Below are positions 48,611-61,240 of a DNA stretch of 64,000 bases, piece after piece; the first letter of the stretch is position 1, and every line of letters begins with the position of its first letter. Source of the DNA: Lichtheimia corymbifera B2541 (lineage: Eukaryota; Mucoromycota; Mucoromycetes; Mucorales; Lichtheimiaceae); NCBI GenBank assembly GCA_000697475.1, contig JNEU01001145.1:62001-126000 (forward strand). Direction: 5' to 3'. Below the pieces are notes generated by a model. That model was not told the origin of the DNA. It did not search any database and worked only from the letters and a program-made list of their open reading frames with translations. Both the position numbers and the translations under genes were made by a program.

Positions 48611-51600
48611 TTACATGAATGGTTTGTTGTCTGATCCAGATTGCTTTTCATCCGATTCGCGTCTGGTATTGGCATTGGTGCTGGTATTGGTAGAAGCTGC
48701 CATAGCAGCAAGGTATTTGGCATGTAGAGCAGCAGCAATCTCCGGATTCATTGCAAAAGAGGGTGGAACGAGCCCTGGTAAAGCACCCAAACTTGCTCCC
48801 GGATTGGAGTCACCCATAACCATGTTGATTTCTTCCATCAAACGCTTGTATCCTTGAACATGTTGTAACTTGAGCTTATTCAAGATTTGCTTGACACGTT
48901 CTGCAATGCGCTGTCGTTCACGTAAATCGATGTACGAGCTTGATAAAATCTTTTGGACAAGGTTGACACCATGTACTTGATCCATCAAGACATCATCAAT
49001 CACAGGGTCGGTGGTTGAAAAAATAAGAGCGTCGAGAATAAGGGCACGTGCATCAGGCTCTTGTCGCTGATTGATAATCTTGAGTACAGTCAATGAGGCA
49101 AGCTTATGGGTACAAAGGCGGGTCAAGTTGCGCTTATCGTTGATGAGTCGTGGAGCAAGAACACGGTAACGTCCCGGTATGCCTGATGTGTCAAGTAGCC
49201 AAATCAACAAAAGAGCACCATTGGCATTGGTGGCCAGGACTGAAGCATGTTGCACAATTGTGGCTGCAATGTAACGCTATAGGAGGTGAAATTGTTGTGG
49301 GGATTTAGCCACATGCATTGGTTACGCATTACTACCTTCCTTACTTGTTGACGTTTTGTCACATGCGGACTCTCCAATGTCGCTCTCACGGCACGGGCAC
49401 CAAATCGACCTTGAGCAATCTCCCAGCAGTTATCCACAATGGCATCAAAGATAAACTGATTACGTTCGGGACCCAAGCCAAGACAGCATTGCACAACATA
49501 ATTGCCAAACTGGTCAAGCAATAATGCAGGCACATATGGAAGAAGACTTTCACAAATGCGGTTGATCTACATTGCATGTGTCAAGAAAAATAAGCTTTGA
49601 CAGCTGGATTGCTCTTACCTGTTCTGGCAAACGCCCAGTGTCGATAATCTTTTGTGCTGCCCATGTTCCATTCTTGTGTATTCCAATAGACGCCAAGTAA
49701 GGTGCCACTACTTCTATCATTCTTGATCGAGTTGCTTCTGAGCATCTCTCAAATAGCCGCTGAATCACTGTGTTTCCTATGTAATCTATAGCAAAAGTGA
49801 GCATGTTATGATTTTACATCCATATTGTATTCCAAACATACCACTGCAAAGCTCCACAATTTCATCCACGCACTCCACAGCAATCATCTCTAATTCTTGA
49901 ATTGAGATATAGCCCGTGTCCAATCTTTTTCTGATGTCTCTTAGACGGGCAATGTCAATCTTGCGGGTTTGACCAAGCTCAGGTGCTGGTGGGATAGTTG
50001 GGAAGTAGCTGAGAGGTAAATGAAGCTCTAAAATCACGATGTATATCATGTGAGGACTATATTAAAGGCCATGAATTCCATCTCCTTACCATCAAATGCA
50101 GGGCCATCATTTTCATCATCACCCGTGTCACCTAATTGCTGCATGATGATTTGTCGTTCTCTTGCCACTGCTGCATAAAGATTGGTAGAACCAGGGCCCA
50201 TCATCTCAGCCATCATGTACATCATCATTTGCTGATATTCCTCAGAATTGCTGCCATTGTTAAGAGCTGTCCAACCCATCTTTGTTGCATCACCATCTCC
50301 ATTGTTGCCAGCAAGATCCTCAAGCGTCGTTGTATATCCACCAGCAGTTGTTTTTACAGGCACCTTGGCAAAACCAATACGCACTGTACCAGTATTGGGC
50401 CCCATAATTTCAGTATTCTGCAACGCCTTTTTCGCCCGAACAGCGTCCTCGAGAGATTCAAAATTGACAAACCCACAATTCTTGTGAGTGAGCACACGAA
50501 CGGATTCAATGGCACCAAAAGGAGAGAAAATTGATAATAGCGTCGAATAAGTAGTTGTCGCAGGAATATTCCCAATCCCTAACAAAAAATGCACATGTCA
50601 ATATCCCAAATACAAAACGACAACCATTCACCACTTACATAGCGCACGAGTGGGTTCTTGTTGGGCGTTGGGACCAATATCTCCGCATGTGGGTGGCTCA
50701 GGTTTTCCAAATCCAACTTTAACGGGAGCGTTACCGAGACGACCATTCATCTTGTATACGAGCTCATCTTTGGCACGCAGTGCATCCTCCACTGAAGTAA
50801 AATTGACAAAGGCACATTCTCGATCCGGTAGGATACGGACACTCTCGATTGTACCAAAGGGTGCAAAGACACAGGTGAGGTCTTGGGTGGTCAATGATGG
50901 ATCGATATTGCCCAACCAAAGGGATCGTGTAGGGGCTTGTGTAGCACAAGGTGAATTTTTACCAGATGAGATGGGTTGATCCATATCGCCTTCTCCAACA
51001 CTTGCAAAGTCATAATTGGATGACTGGCTGCTGCTGCCACCAAACGGAATAGCATCCTAAAAGGAAACGGCAAACAAACAAGGTGAGTAGATAAATAAGG
51101 TATGATAAAGGTACATACCCAATCCTCGTGTGCATCATCGGTTACCATGGAAGTGCGTTGCCTGGCCATCAATTCCAAAAGATCGGCACTGCTATTGGAA
51201 GTGCGTAAACGACTCGGATTGTGTTGTTGATAGCGATGACGGAGAGGCGGGGGCCAAATGGATCGGGAAGAAGGAGAAAGCAAGTTGCGTGATGATAGGT
51301 CATCGGTTGATGAATTTGCAGCAGCAGGTGGTTGATGTGGTTGTGCATAGCAAGAACCAGCAACACTCATGCTGATAGCGCGTGGTCTACCAGTCTGGGA
51401 TTGGAATTTAGCCATTATAAGTGAGGGGTCTATATTCGGCGATTCGGCTACTGCAGAGAAAGGAACCATGGATTCGGAAATAGGTGGTGCCTGAGACGTT
51501 GTTGTTGTTGTTGCAGGTGTCGTCGTAGTAGGTGTTGTTGTTCCCCAAGGCGTATCCATGATACTTTCGTGCCCCGAGCGACGTTGTGGATGATGCCAAT

Positions 51601-52495
51601 TGGCCACTGATCTCAAGGATGAATAAGAGTGACGTGTGTGGATCGTGTGGTGGTGCCTTTTATCACGTTCATCATCCAATCCCAACTGTGCAAGTGTGCT
51701 TGCAATTGTATTTCCTTCACCTTCCAAGAGCTGATCCGTTGTTGGTGTTGTGGGGCTTTGGACATGTTCTCTTCCCCAATTGTTGCTAAATATGCCTTCA
51801 CCAAAAGGATTTGCTAATGATGGTGGTAGTGTCACTGAACCAGAACGAGTACGGAGAGTTGCAGCTGATGACGAAGATGGTGGGACAACTTGTTTGGATG
51901 TCGCTGCTGCTGCTGCTGCTACCGATGAACGTGTAGGAACATCTTTTGCAGCTGATGTTTTGGATAATGCAGCTATTGTTGCTGGATCGGATGAAAGGTA
52001 AGGAAAAGCAGTAGATTGTGAAGGCATTGTATCAGCACGAGAGCGACGAACAGCAGAGGATGTTGGAGATAAATGTCGGTGATGATGATGATGATGATGT
52101 TGATGTTGTTGTTGTTGGTGGTGATGATGATGATGGTTGTCAACATGTGACACCAGCTGCACCTTCTTGTCGTGCCACGCTTTTTTGGGTATCATGCGAT
52201 CGGCGTTCACCATGTTCGCATCGTCCTTGTCGTCACTGGAAACATAATGTTGAGTTAGTTGTTATGTATATAACGCACACTATTACATCCATTCATCCCC
52301 TATCCCTCACTCATCCTATCACCCCATCCACACTATCACCCCTTTCCCCATATCCTAGCATGCTATTTTCGCTTGTCATGGTAAACCCAGCTTCAATAAG
52401 AACGCGGTACGTTACCTTTTTCGGGACATGGGGTCGTCTTGTTCGGTTGAATACCGAGGTGGCGGTGAGGGTGGCTCAGAATCGGAATGCGTCAT
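48611..52495 (-). CDS. RRM-PUF RNA-binding protein (Jsn1/Puf1-Puf2 type)
   Basis: Eight exons: 52495-52416, 52235-51119, 51056-50639, 50578-50090, 50027-49842, 49785-49619, 49566-49345, 49276-48611; 1114 aa. The first 400 residues are disordered with a polyhistidine/glutamine run at about residues 53-73. Two RRMs follow, about 440-515 (SLWLGNIDPS, ECAFVNF) and 538-615 (WIGNIPATTTYS, NCGFVNF). Then come Pumilio repeats from about 735 to 1045 (DYIGNTVIQRLFE, GTWAAQKIID, LDQFGNYVVQCCL, GRFGARAVRATLE). This RRM-plus-PUF layout is that of yeast Jsn1/Puf2, which bind mRNAs of membrane and mitochondrial proteins and regulate stability or localisation. The targets here are unknown. Confidence 0.95.
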
Positions 52496-52656
52496 GTTGA
52501 ATGATGCCAGAACCAAGATCAACTGGAATCTGCCAATAATGTAGGGAGTGTTGCAAGGATCGTCACAGTGAGTGGATCGAGTTGCTAGTGTAGCTCAGGG
52601 CATGTAAATAGATATAATACCAGGCGAATGTTGCGTTACGAGAATAAAAAGATGAT

Positions 52657-52657
52657 A

Positions 52658-52696
<39 letters not shown>

Positions 52697-52699
52697 CTG
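52657..52699. repeat. CTG/CAG trinucleotide repeat
   Basis: About fourteen CTG units with one TTG interruption, non-coding, 160 bp upstream of the PUF start codon and probably in its 5' leader. Confidence 0.85.
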
Positions 52700-52714
52700 A
52701 AAAGTAAAAGAAAG

Positions 52715-52795
52715 AAAAGGGAGAGAAAGAGAAAGAGAAAGAGAGAGACAAAGAGACAAAGAAAGAAAGAAAGCGAGAGAGAGAGAGAGAGAGAC
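52715..52795. repeat. GA/GAAA-rich simple repeat
   Basis: Continuous purine tract of AGAG, AAAG and GAGAGAG units beside the CTG repeat. On the PUF transcription strand it is a CT-rich promoter element. Confidence 0.8.
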
Positions 52796-54083
52796 AAGGG
52801 ATAAGTTGTTGGGAGACTGAGATCTATTTCCTCGTGGTGAATAAAGAGAAAAGAGAAAGAAAGAAAGAAAAAGAGGAACCGATACTAAAAATACATGTCA
52901 TCGTGTGCGTTGGAGGACATTATGTGGAGGGGTAGGTTGGGTATTGAGCGGAGAGGGGTGGATGAATACAGCGTTGGATAAAAGGGTTGGGCAAAACATC
53001 AAGGCACTTGGTTCATTACACCATTGCCAATATCACTCGGGATATGTTCCGAGTGCTGCAACATTTTGGCAAGGCACCTTTCCCGTGGTCCGACACACAT
53101 GCACCCCGCTTATTACCACAAACGTCAATGCAAACATTCGTAAACACATGCTTCCAATTCCTACTCATACACACATGCCCATTTGCTTGCAGATGCAGTG
53201 TTTTTCTCGGCTCCTTGCCGTCTTCCGATCTTTTTTCCCAATCGGGCTTCATCTCATCATCCATCATTATTACGCTTAAATTATTATTTCGTTCCTGGAA
53301 CACTACCACCCCCTTTCATTCGTAAACTATCCTGCTACTAATCAACGCGTGTGGTTACATCCACCCAAAGCAAAAGAATGCTTCCCACAACAACAAGTGC
53401 TGCATCGTCTGTGCTTCACAGCTGCTTTTCCAATATCCATCTTGGATATAGGGAATGTTCTCGAAGATAAATTCTTAACCAAATATCCATAATACTGACT
53501 ATTACATGATGTAGAATGATACCCTTGACGCGTTGCCATGAAACAGGAATGCGTAAATGCAGGGACCTTGTGAAACTGAAAAATCGAATCCCGAACCCAC
53601 CACATCCTAGACAATCAACCAGTGCACATGAACAGCTCGATGGACATCACAGCACCTACATACGCATAAACATGCATGATTTACGCTTGCTGTCATAACC
53701 AAAATGATGCTATCCTCTCCAATCCCAATATATGTAAAGAGTGTCAGCCATCCACTGGATAAATCTCGGTGTACGTTTATTCCTTCAGCTTATTGTATAT
53801 ACGATACAAGGGGGCGTCAGCCTTATGGTAATGGTAAATCACGTGATGAGATGTTCGCATGTTGATGAATGTCTAACAAGACGTCAATGTCCTAAGCGTT
53901 GGATTCTTTGAGCAATATGGACATACCGTTGCTTGGTAATCGGCGCATGGCAACTGACCTCTTGATGAGTGGTAAGGACAGATTGGATAAAGCAAGGCAC
54001 GCAGGTTGATATAGAGACGTGATTTGTGATACAAGGTTCAATCCGGTGTTTCTCTTTTCTGTTCCTTGCACACACTCTACACA

Positions 54084-54941
54084 ATGTCCACGTTTGAAGT
54101 CTCAACCCATGCATATACCAATGACTCCTCGCATTACAAGCAGCTCGATTTATATACTCCACATGCTGGCAGTCCTCATTCACCATTACTTGTCTTTGTC
54201 CATGGTGGAGCGTGGCGATCCGAGGACAAGGCTGATCACCGAGCACTGGCAGAAGCGTTTGTTGCACGTGGGTATCCTGTCGCTGTGACCAATTACAGGT
54301 ACACATTGAGTAGAACGTGGGAATCTGGTGAAGATGATGGCTCATATGAATGTTGGATGGATAGATTGAGTCTATGTGAAGTTGAAGGCCAACCACCCAG
54401 TGTACAGCATCCAGCACATATCCAAGACACCCTTGAAGCGATCGAATTCTTGGCACATCATCCTCCCAAAAAGAACGTCTATGATCCATCCAAGCTCTAT
54501 TTGATTGGCCACTCAGCAGGAGGACACATTGTGACAAGCCTGATGCTGGATTCAACCTATGCCAGTAAAGCTCATGCCTATGTCCGTGGTGTAGTGGGAG
54601 CCGATGGTATCTATGACTTGCCGTTACTACTCAAGACATACCCAACCTATGATTTTGTTGCTCAAGCGTTTGGCTCGGATCCATCGCTTTATGCCGACGC
54701 ATCTCCAGTCACTCAAGCTCCCATGCCATCACTTTTGCCACCACCACCCATGTTGATTGTCCATAGTCTGGAGGATGATCTACTCGATATTGCACAAGCC
54801 AATGCCATGGTACATCACTTGAAAAATATCGGCGCAAACGTCAAGCTCGACACATCCGTCAAAGGCAAACATTACGACATGTTGTACACTCCCGAGTTTT
54901 ATGATCTGATCGTTCGCTTCGTCAAGGACAACAATCAGTAG
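54084..54941 (+). CDS. Kynurenine-formamidase-like alpha/beta hydrolase
   Basis: A single exon, 285 aa. The oxyanion motif HGGAWR is at about residue 40, the nucleophile elbow GHSAGGH at about 142-148 (Ser144), the acid in SLEDDLLD (about 231) and the catalytic His in GKHYDML (about 262). HGGAW plus the short single-domain fold is typical of arylformamidase (Bna7), the second step of tryptophan breakdown to kynurenine and NAD. Related esterases share the motif, so substrate is probable rather than proven. No signal peptide; cytosolic. The ATG at 54084 gives the family-length protein. Confidence 0.85.
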   Translation: MSTFEVSTHAYTNDSSHYKQLDLYTPHAGSPHSPLLVFVHGGAWRSEDKADHRALAEAFVARGYPVAVTNYRYTLSRTWESGEDDGSYECWMDRLSLCEVEGQPPSVQHPAHIQDTLEAIEFLAHHPPKKNVYDPSKLYLIGHSAGGHIVTSLMLDSTYASKAHAYVRGVVGADGIYDLPLLLKTYPTYDFVAQAFGSDPSLYADASPVTQAPMPSLLPPPPMLIVHSLEDDLLDIAQANAMVHHLKNIGANVKLDTSVKGKHYDMLYTPEFYDLIVRFVKDNNQ

Positions 54942-55377
54942 ATAGATGTTGTATAACCGTAGCAAATGGTGATCAATAGACTGCTATGACTTGGGATGGC
55001 TGGTGATACAATTTGGGATTTGTTTGATGACAACTTTTTGTGAATGAGTGAGGATATAATTTGGGATCTATCTCCACAACAATGAAATGGGTTTTACGTG
55101 CAACGAACAAAGTAATGATGTGAAAATACCTCTATGGCAACCATAAATACGTCGCATAGTAACCGTAACGAATGGTGTGGTCAACTCTTATAATTTATTT
55201 CATGATATATGGATCAAGATCTAAACTGAAGCCAAACATAAGCTGTGGTGCGGCATGATGTCGAAAATCAGTCGAGTGGATGGGAGGCCACGAGTCGCGG
55301 TTTTGAACCAACAGCAGCAGCTGCTGCCGCTGACCGAATACTTTTCTCCACTCTTTCCTCCCTTTACAAAGACGATC
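54942..55377. other. Intergenic region upstream of Mago
   Basis: About 440 bp. A motif ATAATTTGGGAT/ACAATTTGGGAT occurs twice at 55010-55065. The last 60 bases are CT-rich. No gene. Confidence 0.45.
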
Positions 55378-56199
55378 ATGGCTGGCGATGACGAATTCTA
55401 CGTCCGTTACTAGTGAGTAACGCTTTCAAGTTGCATTTCATGGGATACTGACACAAGCTTTTATTACTACACCAGTTCCGGACACAGAGGAAGATACGGC
55501 CACGAGTTTTTGGAATTCGAGTTTCGAGCAGACGGCCATTGTCGCTACGCCAACAATTCCAACTACAGGAACGATAGTTTGATCAAGAAAGAAAGTAAGC
55601 ATCTCATCCCTTGAACAAGACACACAATCAGCAAAGTAAAAGTATGGCAAGGTTACTGAACGTGTGGATACGTGTCATTATAGTGCATGTCAGCCCTGCT
55701 GTGTTGCAAGAATTAAAGCGCATCATTGAAGATAGCGAAGTCATGAAGTATGGATCAGCTTTTTGTTGTTGATTGGTAACGCTTTACTGACGTGGTATGT
55801 GATGGCATGGATTATGTAGGGAAGATGACAGCCAATGGCCCACCAAAAACGTCGTTGGAAGTCAGGAGTTGGAAGTGCGATTGGGCAATGAGCATATCTC
55901 CTTTGAGGCAAGTATTGAATGGGTTACAGGATATTAGCGTGGATGGATATACGGGAAACCATGTACTAACATTCATACATAGACATCCAAGTTGGGCTCT
56001 CTGGTTGAAGTGCAAGAGTCTCAAGATCCTGATGGTCTCCGTATCTTTTATTATCTTGTTCAAGACCTCAAAGCATTTGTGTTTTCATTGATTTCTTTGC
56101 ATTTCAAGGTATGATGATGTGGATCCATTTGTTGTTCAATATCGGGCTTCTCACATGAGATATCGTTCTTTGCAAATTTAGATCAAGCCAATTAGCTAA
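55378..56199 (+). CDS. Mago nashi, exon junction complex subunit
   Basis: Six exons: 55378-55412, 55476-55594, 55684-55747, 55820-55907, 55983-56108, 56182-56199; 149 aa, the usual length. Nearly every residue matches the family: [63 protein letters not shown] and the terminal KIKPI. With Y14 it locks eIF4A3 onto spliced mRNA near exon junctions. Intron 4 is GC-AG (GAG then GCAAGT). Presence of Mago fits an intron-rich genome. Confidence 0.97.
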
Positions 56200-56616
56200 A
56201 TCAAATGATGGTAAAATACATGGGAGAATAAACGCGATTACAAATGAGTGTATGGATGGATGGCTGTATAGTCAATAATGGTGAATGGGTCAATTAAGGA
56301 GCTTGAGTCTTTGTCCAAAACATTAGTTTGGGTCGTCATTGTTATGAGATTGCGGTCCATTCTCTTGTTTCGCTCTCAGGATATCGGTTGCTATCTCGTG
56401 AACACAGGGCATACGTATGCAGCAGCTGTCATTCTCAATGGCGTATGTGAGGCTTTATATTATTCTTAGGTTGAAAGCATATGCAGTTTATTGGGATAGA
56501 TTACAAAGGAAGCAAGCAAACTCACGTATTTACAACCAGTACTATGGAAGATAGCATGGCAAAATGGTGTAACGAAAGCACTGTACAAGAGATTAAGCAC
56601 GATAATAATTGTTATT
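56200..56616. other. Convergent 3' intergenic region
   Basis: About 420 bp between the Mago and SUMO-ligase stops; AT-rich, nothing recognised. Confidence 0.45.
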
Positions 56617-56850
56617 TCAAAAGGAGCCGTAGGTGGCAGCCAGGATTTCTTCGAGAACATTGTCAGAAACAAATCTGCTGTCTCTGATGGTCGATGTAGA
56701 ATCGCCGTCTTGTCGAGATCGATTTTGATTATTCGTAGTCGGTGACGTTTCTGGTGTCGTTTGATTAGTGGCAGCCAGTATTTCTTCCAAAACGTTGTCA
56801 GGAACAAAGTTGGAGGTCTCGTTGCTAGTTGATGGAGCGTTGTCTTGCCG
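56617..56850 (-). repeat. Two-unit in-frame duplication at SUMO-ligase C-terminus
   Basis: Two units of about 130 bp each encode F-V-(P/S)-DNVLEEILAAT plus a Thr/Asn/Arg-Gln-Asp linker. DNA identity is still visible across most of the unit, so the duplication is fairly recent. Confidence 0.8.
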
Positions 56851-59617
56851 AGGTCGTTTTGGATCATTGGTAGTTTGTGGGTTGTCTTCTGTATTCGTCC
56901 TTTTGTTGCCGACATTTTCTCGAGCTGGTTGTTGTTGTTCCTCTTCATCTTCATCGTCACTAATCAGACTGATAACATTGGGCGGCTCTGCATCGGGCTC
57001 TGCTTTTGCTGACACAGGTGGACGGCTGATGGTGTTTTCGCAAATAATGGTAGCGTTCGAGTCATCCACGGCATCTTTGTCATCGTCTCCTTCTCCATTT
57101 TTGATCACCTTGTAATGGTCGCAATCCTCTTCAAACTCTACCAATTCCACATTGTCATCCAAATCATCCAAGAGCTTCTCCATGAATCCATCCCGGGTGA
57201 TCGTTGTCGGTGGTATATACTCATTGCAAATCGGGCATTTCCATTGAGGATTCTCTGACGTGATGGAAAGATATGACATCATGTCAAAACACTAAACATA
57301 CAATATCAGTCAATGTTAATTCATCACAGAGGACCCTATGATACTTACATCAGGATGCTTGCATTTCTCGCCCTTGACAGGTACCTCGATCCGCTTCATA
57401 GATACCGGACATGAAAGCTTTATGCGTACCACACGTTGCATCACTTGGATGTCATCATCGTCGCTCGCCGCTCTATTCTTTCCCAGAAGCGTGTTGATAA
57501 TATTGCGACCAACATTCACCTCCAAACGCTTCTTCATGATCATCTGCTTGAGCATGGCTTCTGTTTCACGTGCAAAAATAATGATTGCAAACCAATGTGA
57601 CTATATCCATATGAAAGTTAGGGGATGATCCATTACTTTGTACCATGTAAGACTTACGCATGCACACTCTGGCTGATGGATTTGCAAGATATTTCTCCCT
57701 TCTACCAAGTAATTTCCCAGCTCCACAGGCCGATCTTTTCCTCGATAATGAACCGCATCTTGGGTGCGCACTTTTTGACGCTATAAAGAGAGCAGTTTTA
57801 GATCCTAATTACTATTCACGATGGGTTGATATGACTTACCCTTGTAATAGCAGGTGCCCTACCATTAATTGTAACACCAATCTTGTCAGGCCATTCACAC
57901 TTGCTTTGAGAAGTCCCATCTCGCCAAGAAGTCAATACAAACGACAATGGGTATTTGACATGATCCGGTGGTGCTGTCCCTTTCCATAACCGTCTGAATG
58001 CATCTGAGCCCACAAAGAAAGGCGTAACAGTGTAAACCTTTTGATGCTGTAACCTGAAAGGCGATATGGCATCGCTGATGCGACGAATGTATTTGTATGG
58101 ATTGATGATTCCCCATTCTTGTAAAAGTTGAGCTGTCGAGATTTCTGGCATCATTATCTGCTGTTGTGATGTTTGCTGAGGAAGCTGTGTATTTGATTGT
58201 GGATGCTGCTGCTGCTGCTGCTGCTGTTGCTGTTGCTGCTGTTGCTGCTGGGGAACATTTTGGTAAGGTGATGGATATAATTGTACAGGTAAAGATTGCC
58301 GGCTTAATTGTTGTTGCAGCATGGTTACATTGGGTGGTAGAGGTTGTGGAGGTTGGAGAGGAGCATGGTTGATCTGTGGCGATGGTTGCTGCTGTGGTGG
58401 TGGCTGTTGCCTTGTAGGTATCTGTTGCTGTTGTTGTTGTTGAAGTATAGCTGTTTGAAGCAATGATTGCTTGATTAATTGCTGTTGAATGAGCTGCTGA
58501 TATTCAGGGGACATTATGGCAGGAGAAGATACGTCAGGTTGTTGTTGCTGTTGTTGCTGCATGTGAGACTGAGGATGAGCTTGAGATTGTGGAGAGCTCT
58601 GTGTTGTTGGAGATGAAGTTGTAATTGTCGATGGGCTTGGTGATACTGGAGTCATAGGAAGAGGTCGGCCTGTGGCAGCTAAATGGATATCATTATACAT
58701 TCGTAAAGCAGCAGCTAAGATAAGATCGCATATTAGTCATGAGCCACTTTTCCAATGAACATTGAATGTTTACCTTGAGAACTCTCGGACAGAAGGTGGC
58801 GGAATTTGTGTATGCGTTCCATGATGCACAATGCAGACCATAAACCCATTGCCTTGTTCTGGTGTGCCACCTTTAAACGCAATGTCAGATGTCTTGATAC
58901 GTAAATGAATAACAAGTACTTACCGCAGCACATCTCATAAGGGCCACTTCATTGGATGGATGATAAGCACGTCGATCTGAAAGCCATTCACGAAACTCAT
59001 CACATGCTGGGCCATATGTCGCTTCTGATTGCATTTCTTGAGCCAAAGCAGCAAGTCGTTTGTTGTTGCGCATATAAATATCATAGAATTGTTGTGCTTG
59101 TGTCGATGCTTGTGCTGGTATAATTGGCGATGATGATGTGGATGATATCGTTGACGTTTGGTTGGGTGATATAGAAGATGGTTGTACTACAGAAGCTGGA
59201 AAACCCGCTTGCGTGGCACTTGGAGATGTGGGCCATTGACCAGGAGTCGTTTGTGGAGAATTATTGACACTTTGCATAGGTAAAGTCGTAGTGGGTGACG
59301 CTATGGATCCTTCTAGTATTAATTCATCATACCCAATATAATATCTTCTCCTCCATATCATACCTGGATTATATACGGCCCCATTACGCTGTTGATATCG
59401 CTGTTGAGCAGTCCAAGCATTCGTTTGCTGCTGTTGCTGTTGTGGGATAGGCTGATACTGAGACTGTGGTTGGGATCTATACATGTTGTGCTGATTCCAG
59501 CCTATGTGGTCATTGCGCGTGTGTTACTAATCTAGCCAATTGCACCTCCATGAGCGAGTTCAACATACCTTGAGTCAATTGTATGTTGTTAGGCTGATAT
59601 TGACCTTGATTACTCAT
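56617..59617 (-). CDS. ZMIZ/PIAS-like SP-RING SUMO E3 ligase
   Basis: Eight exons: 59617-59569, 59501-59364, 59312-58924, 58870-58774, 58714-57840, 57780-57658, 57600-57349, 57291-56617; 865 aa. Residues 1-420 are Gln-rich and disordered apart from a small helical block (RRAYHPSNEVALMRCAAV). A PINIT-like region follows (FFVGSDAFRRLWKG ... KIGVTINGRAP). The SP-RING/MIZ finger is LSCPVSMKRIEVPVKGEKCK, then HPDCFDMMSYL and WKCPICNEYI. A SUMO-interacting motif VISLISDDEDEEE sits at about 747-759. The extreme C-terminus has two copies of DNVLEEILAAT. Such ligases transfer SUMO from Ubc9 to nuclear targets. The 51-nt intron 59363-59313 is in frame and may be retained. Confidence 0.92.
58204..58250. 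repeat. CTG/TTG repeat encoding polyglutamine
   Basis: Encodes a run of 15 glutamines in the SUMO ligase; an in-frame trinucleotide repeat with CAG and CAA codons. Confidence 0.9.
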
Positions 59618-59843
59618 GTTTGCACAGCAGCGGATGGCCGAAATCAGCAGCACCAGTGGGGGTGTCAGGTCAACTACTGTAGATAGATTAGGGAAAGAGA
59701 AATAGCCCACTCGCAATTTTGTACACCGTCAAAATCATATCCCCCACACTACCCATCCCTAACACACCTCTCCTCTTTACACGAACCACACACACATTCA
59801 TATACAACATTGAACATTCATCTTTTTTATATATCAATACTCA

Positions 59844-61240
<1,397 letters not shown>

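Larger units (their letters stand above)
52496..54083. other. Divergent intergenic region with CTG and GA repeats
   Basis: About 1.6 kb between the PUF and hydrolase start codons. On the PUF side it holds a CTG/CAG microsatellite and a long GA-rich tract that would be CT-rich in the PUF leader. Remaining sequence shows only chance ORFs. Confidence 0.5.

Noticed and set aside
53884..54555. 223-codon minus-strand ORF
   Set aside because: Antisense to the formamidase-like gene, whose catalytic motifs are clear; frame mirrors its codon bias.
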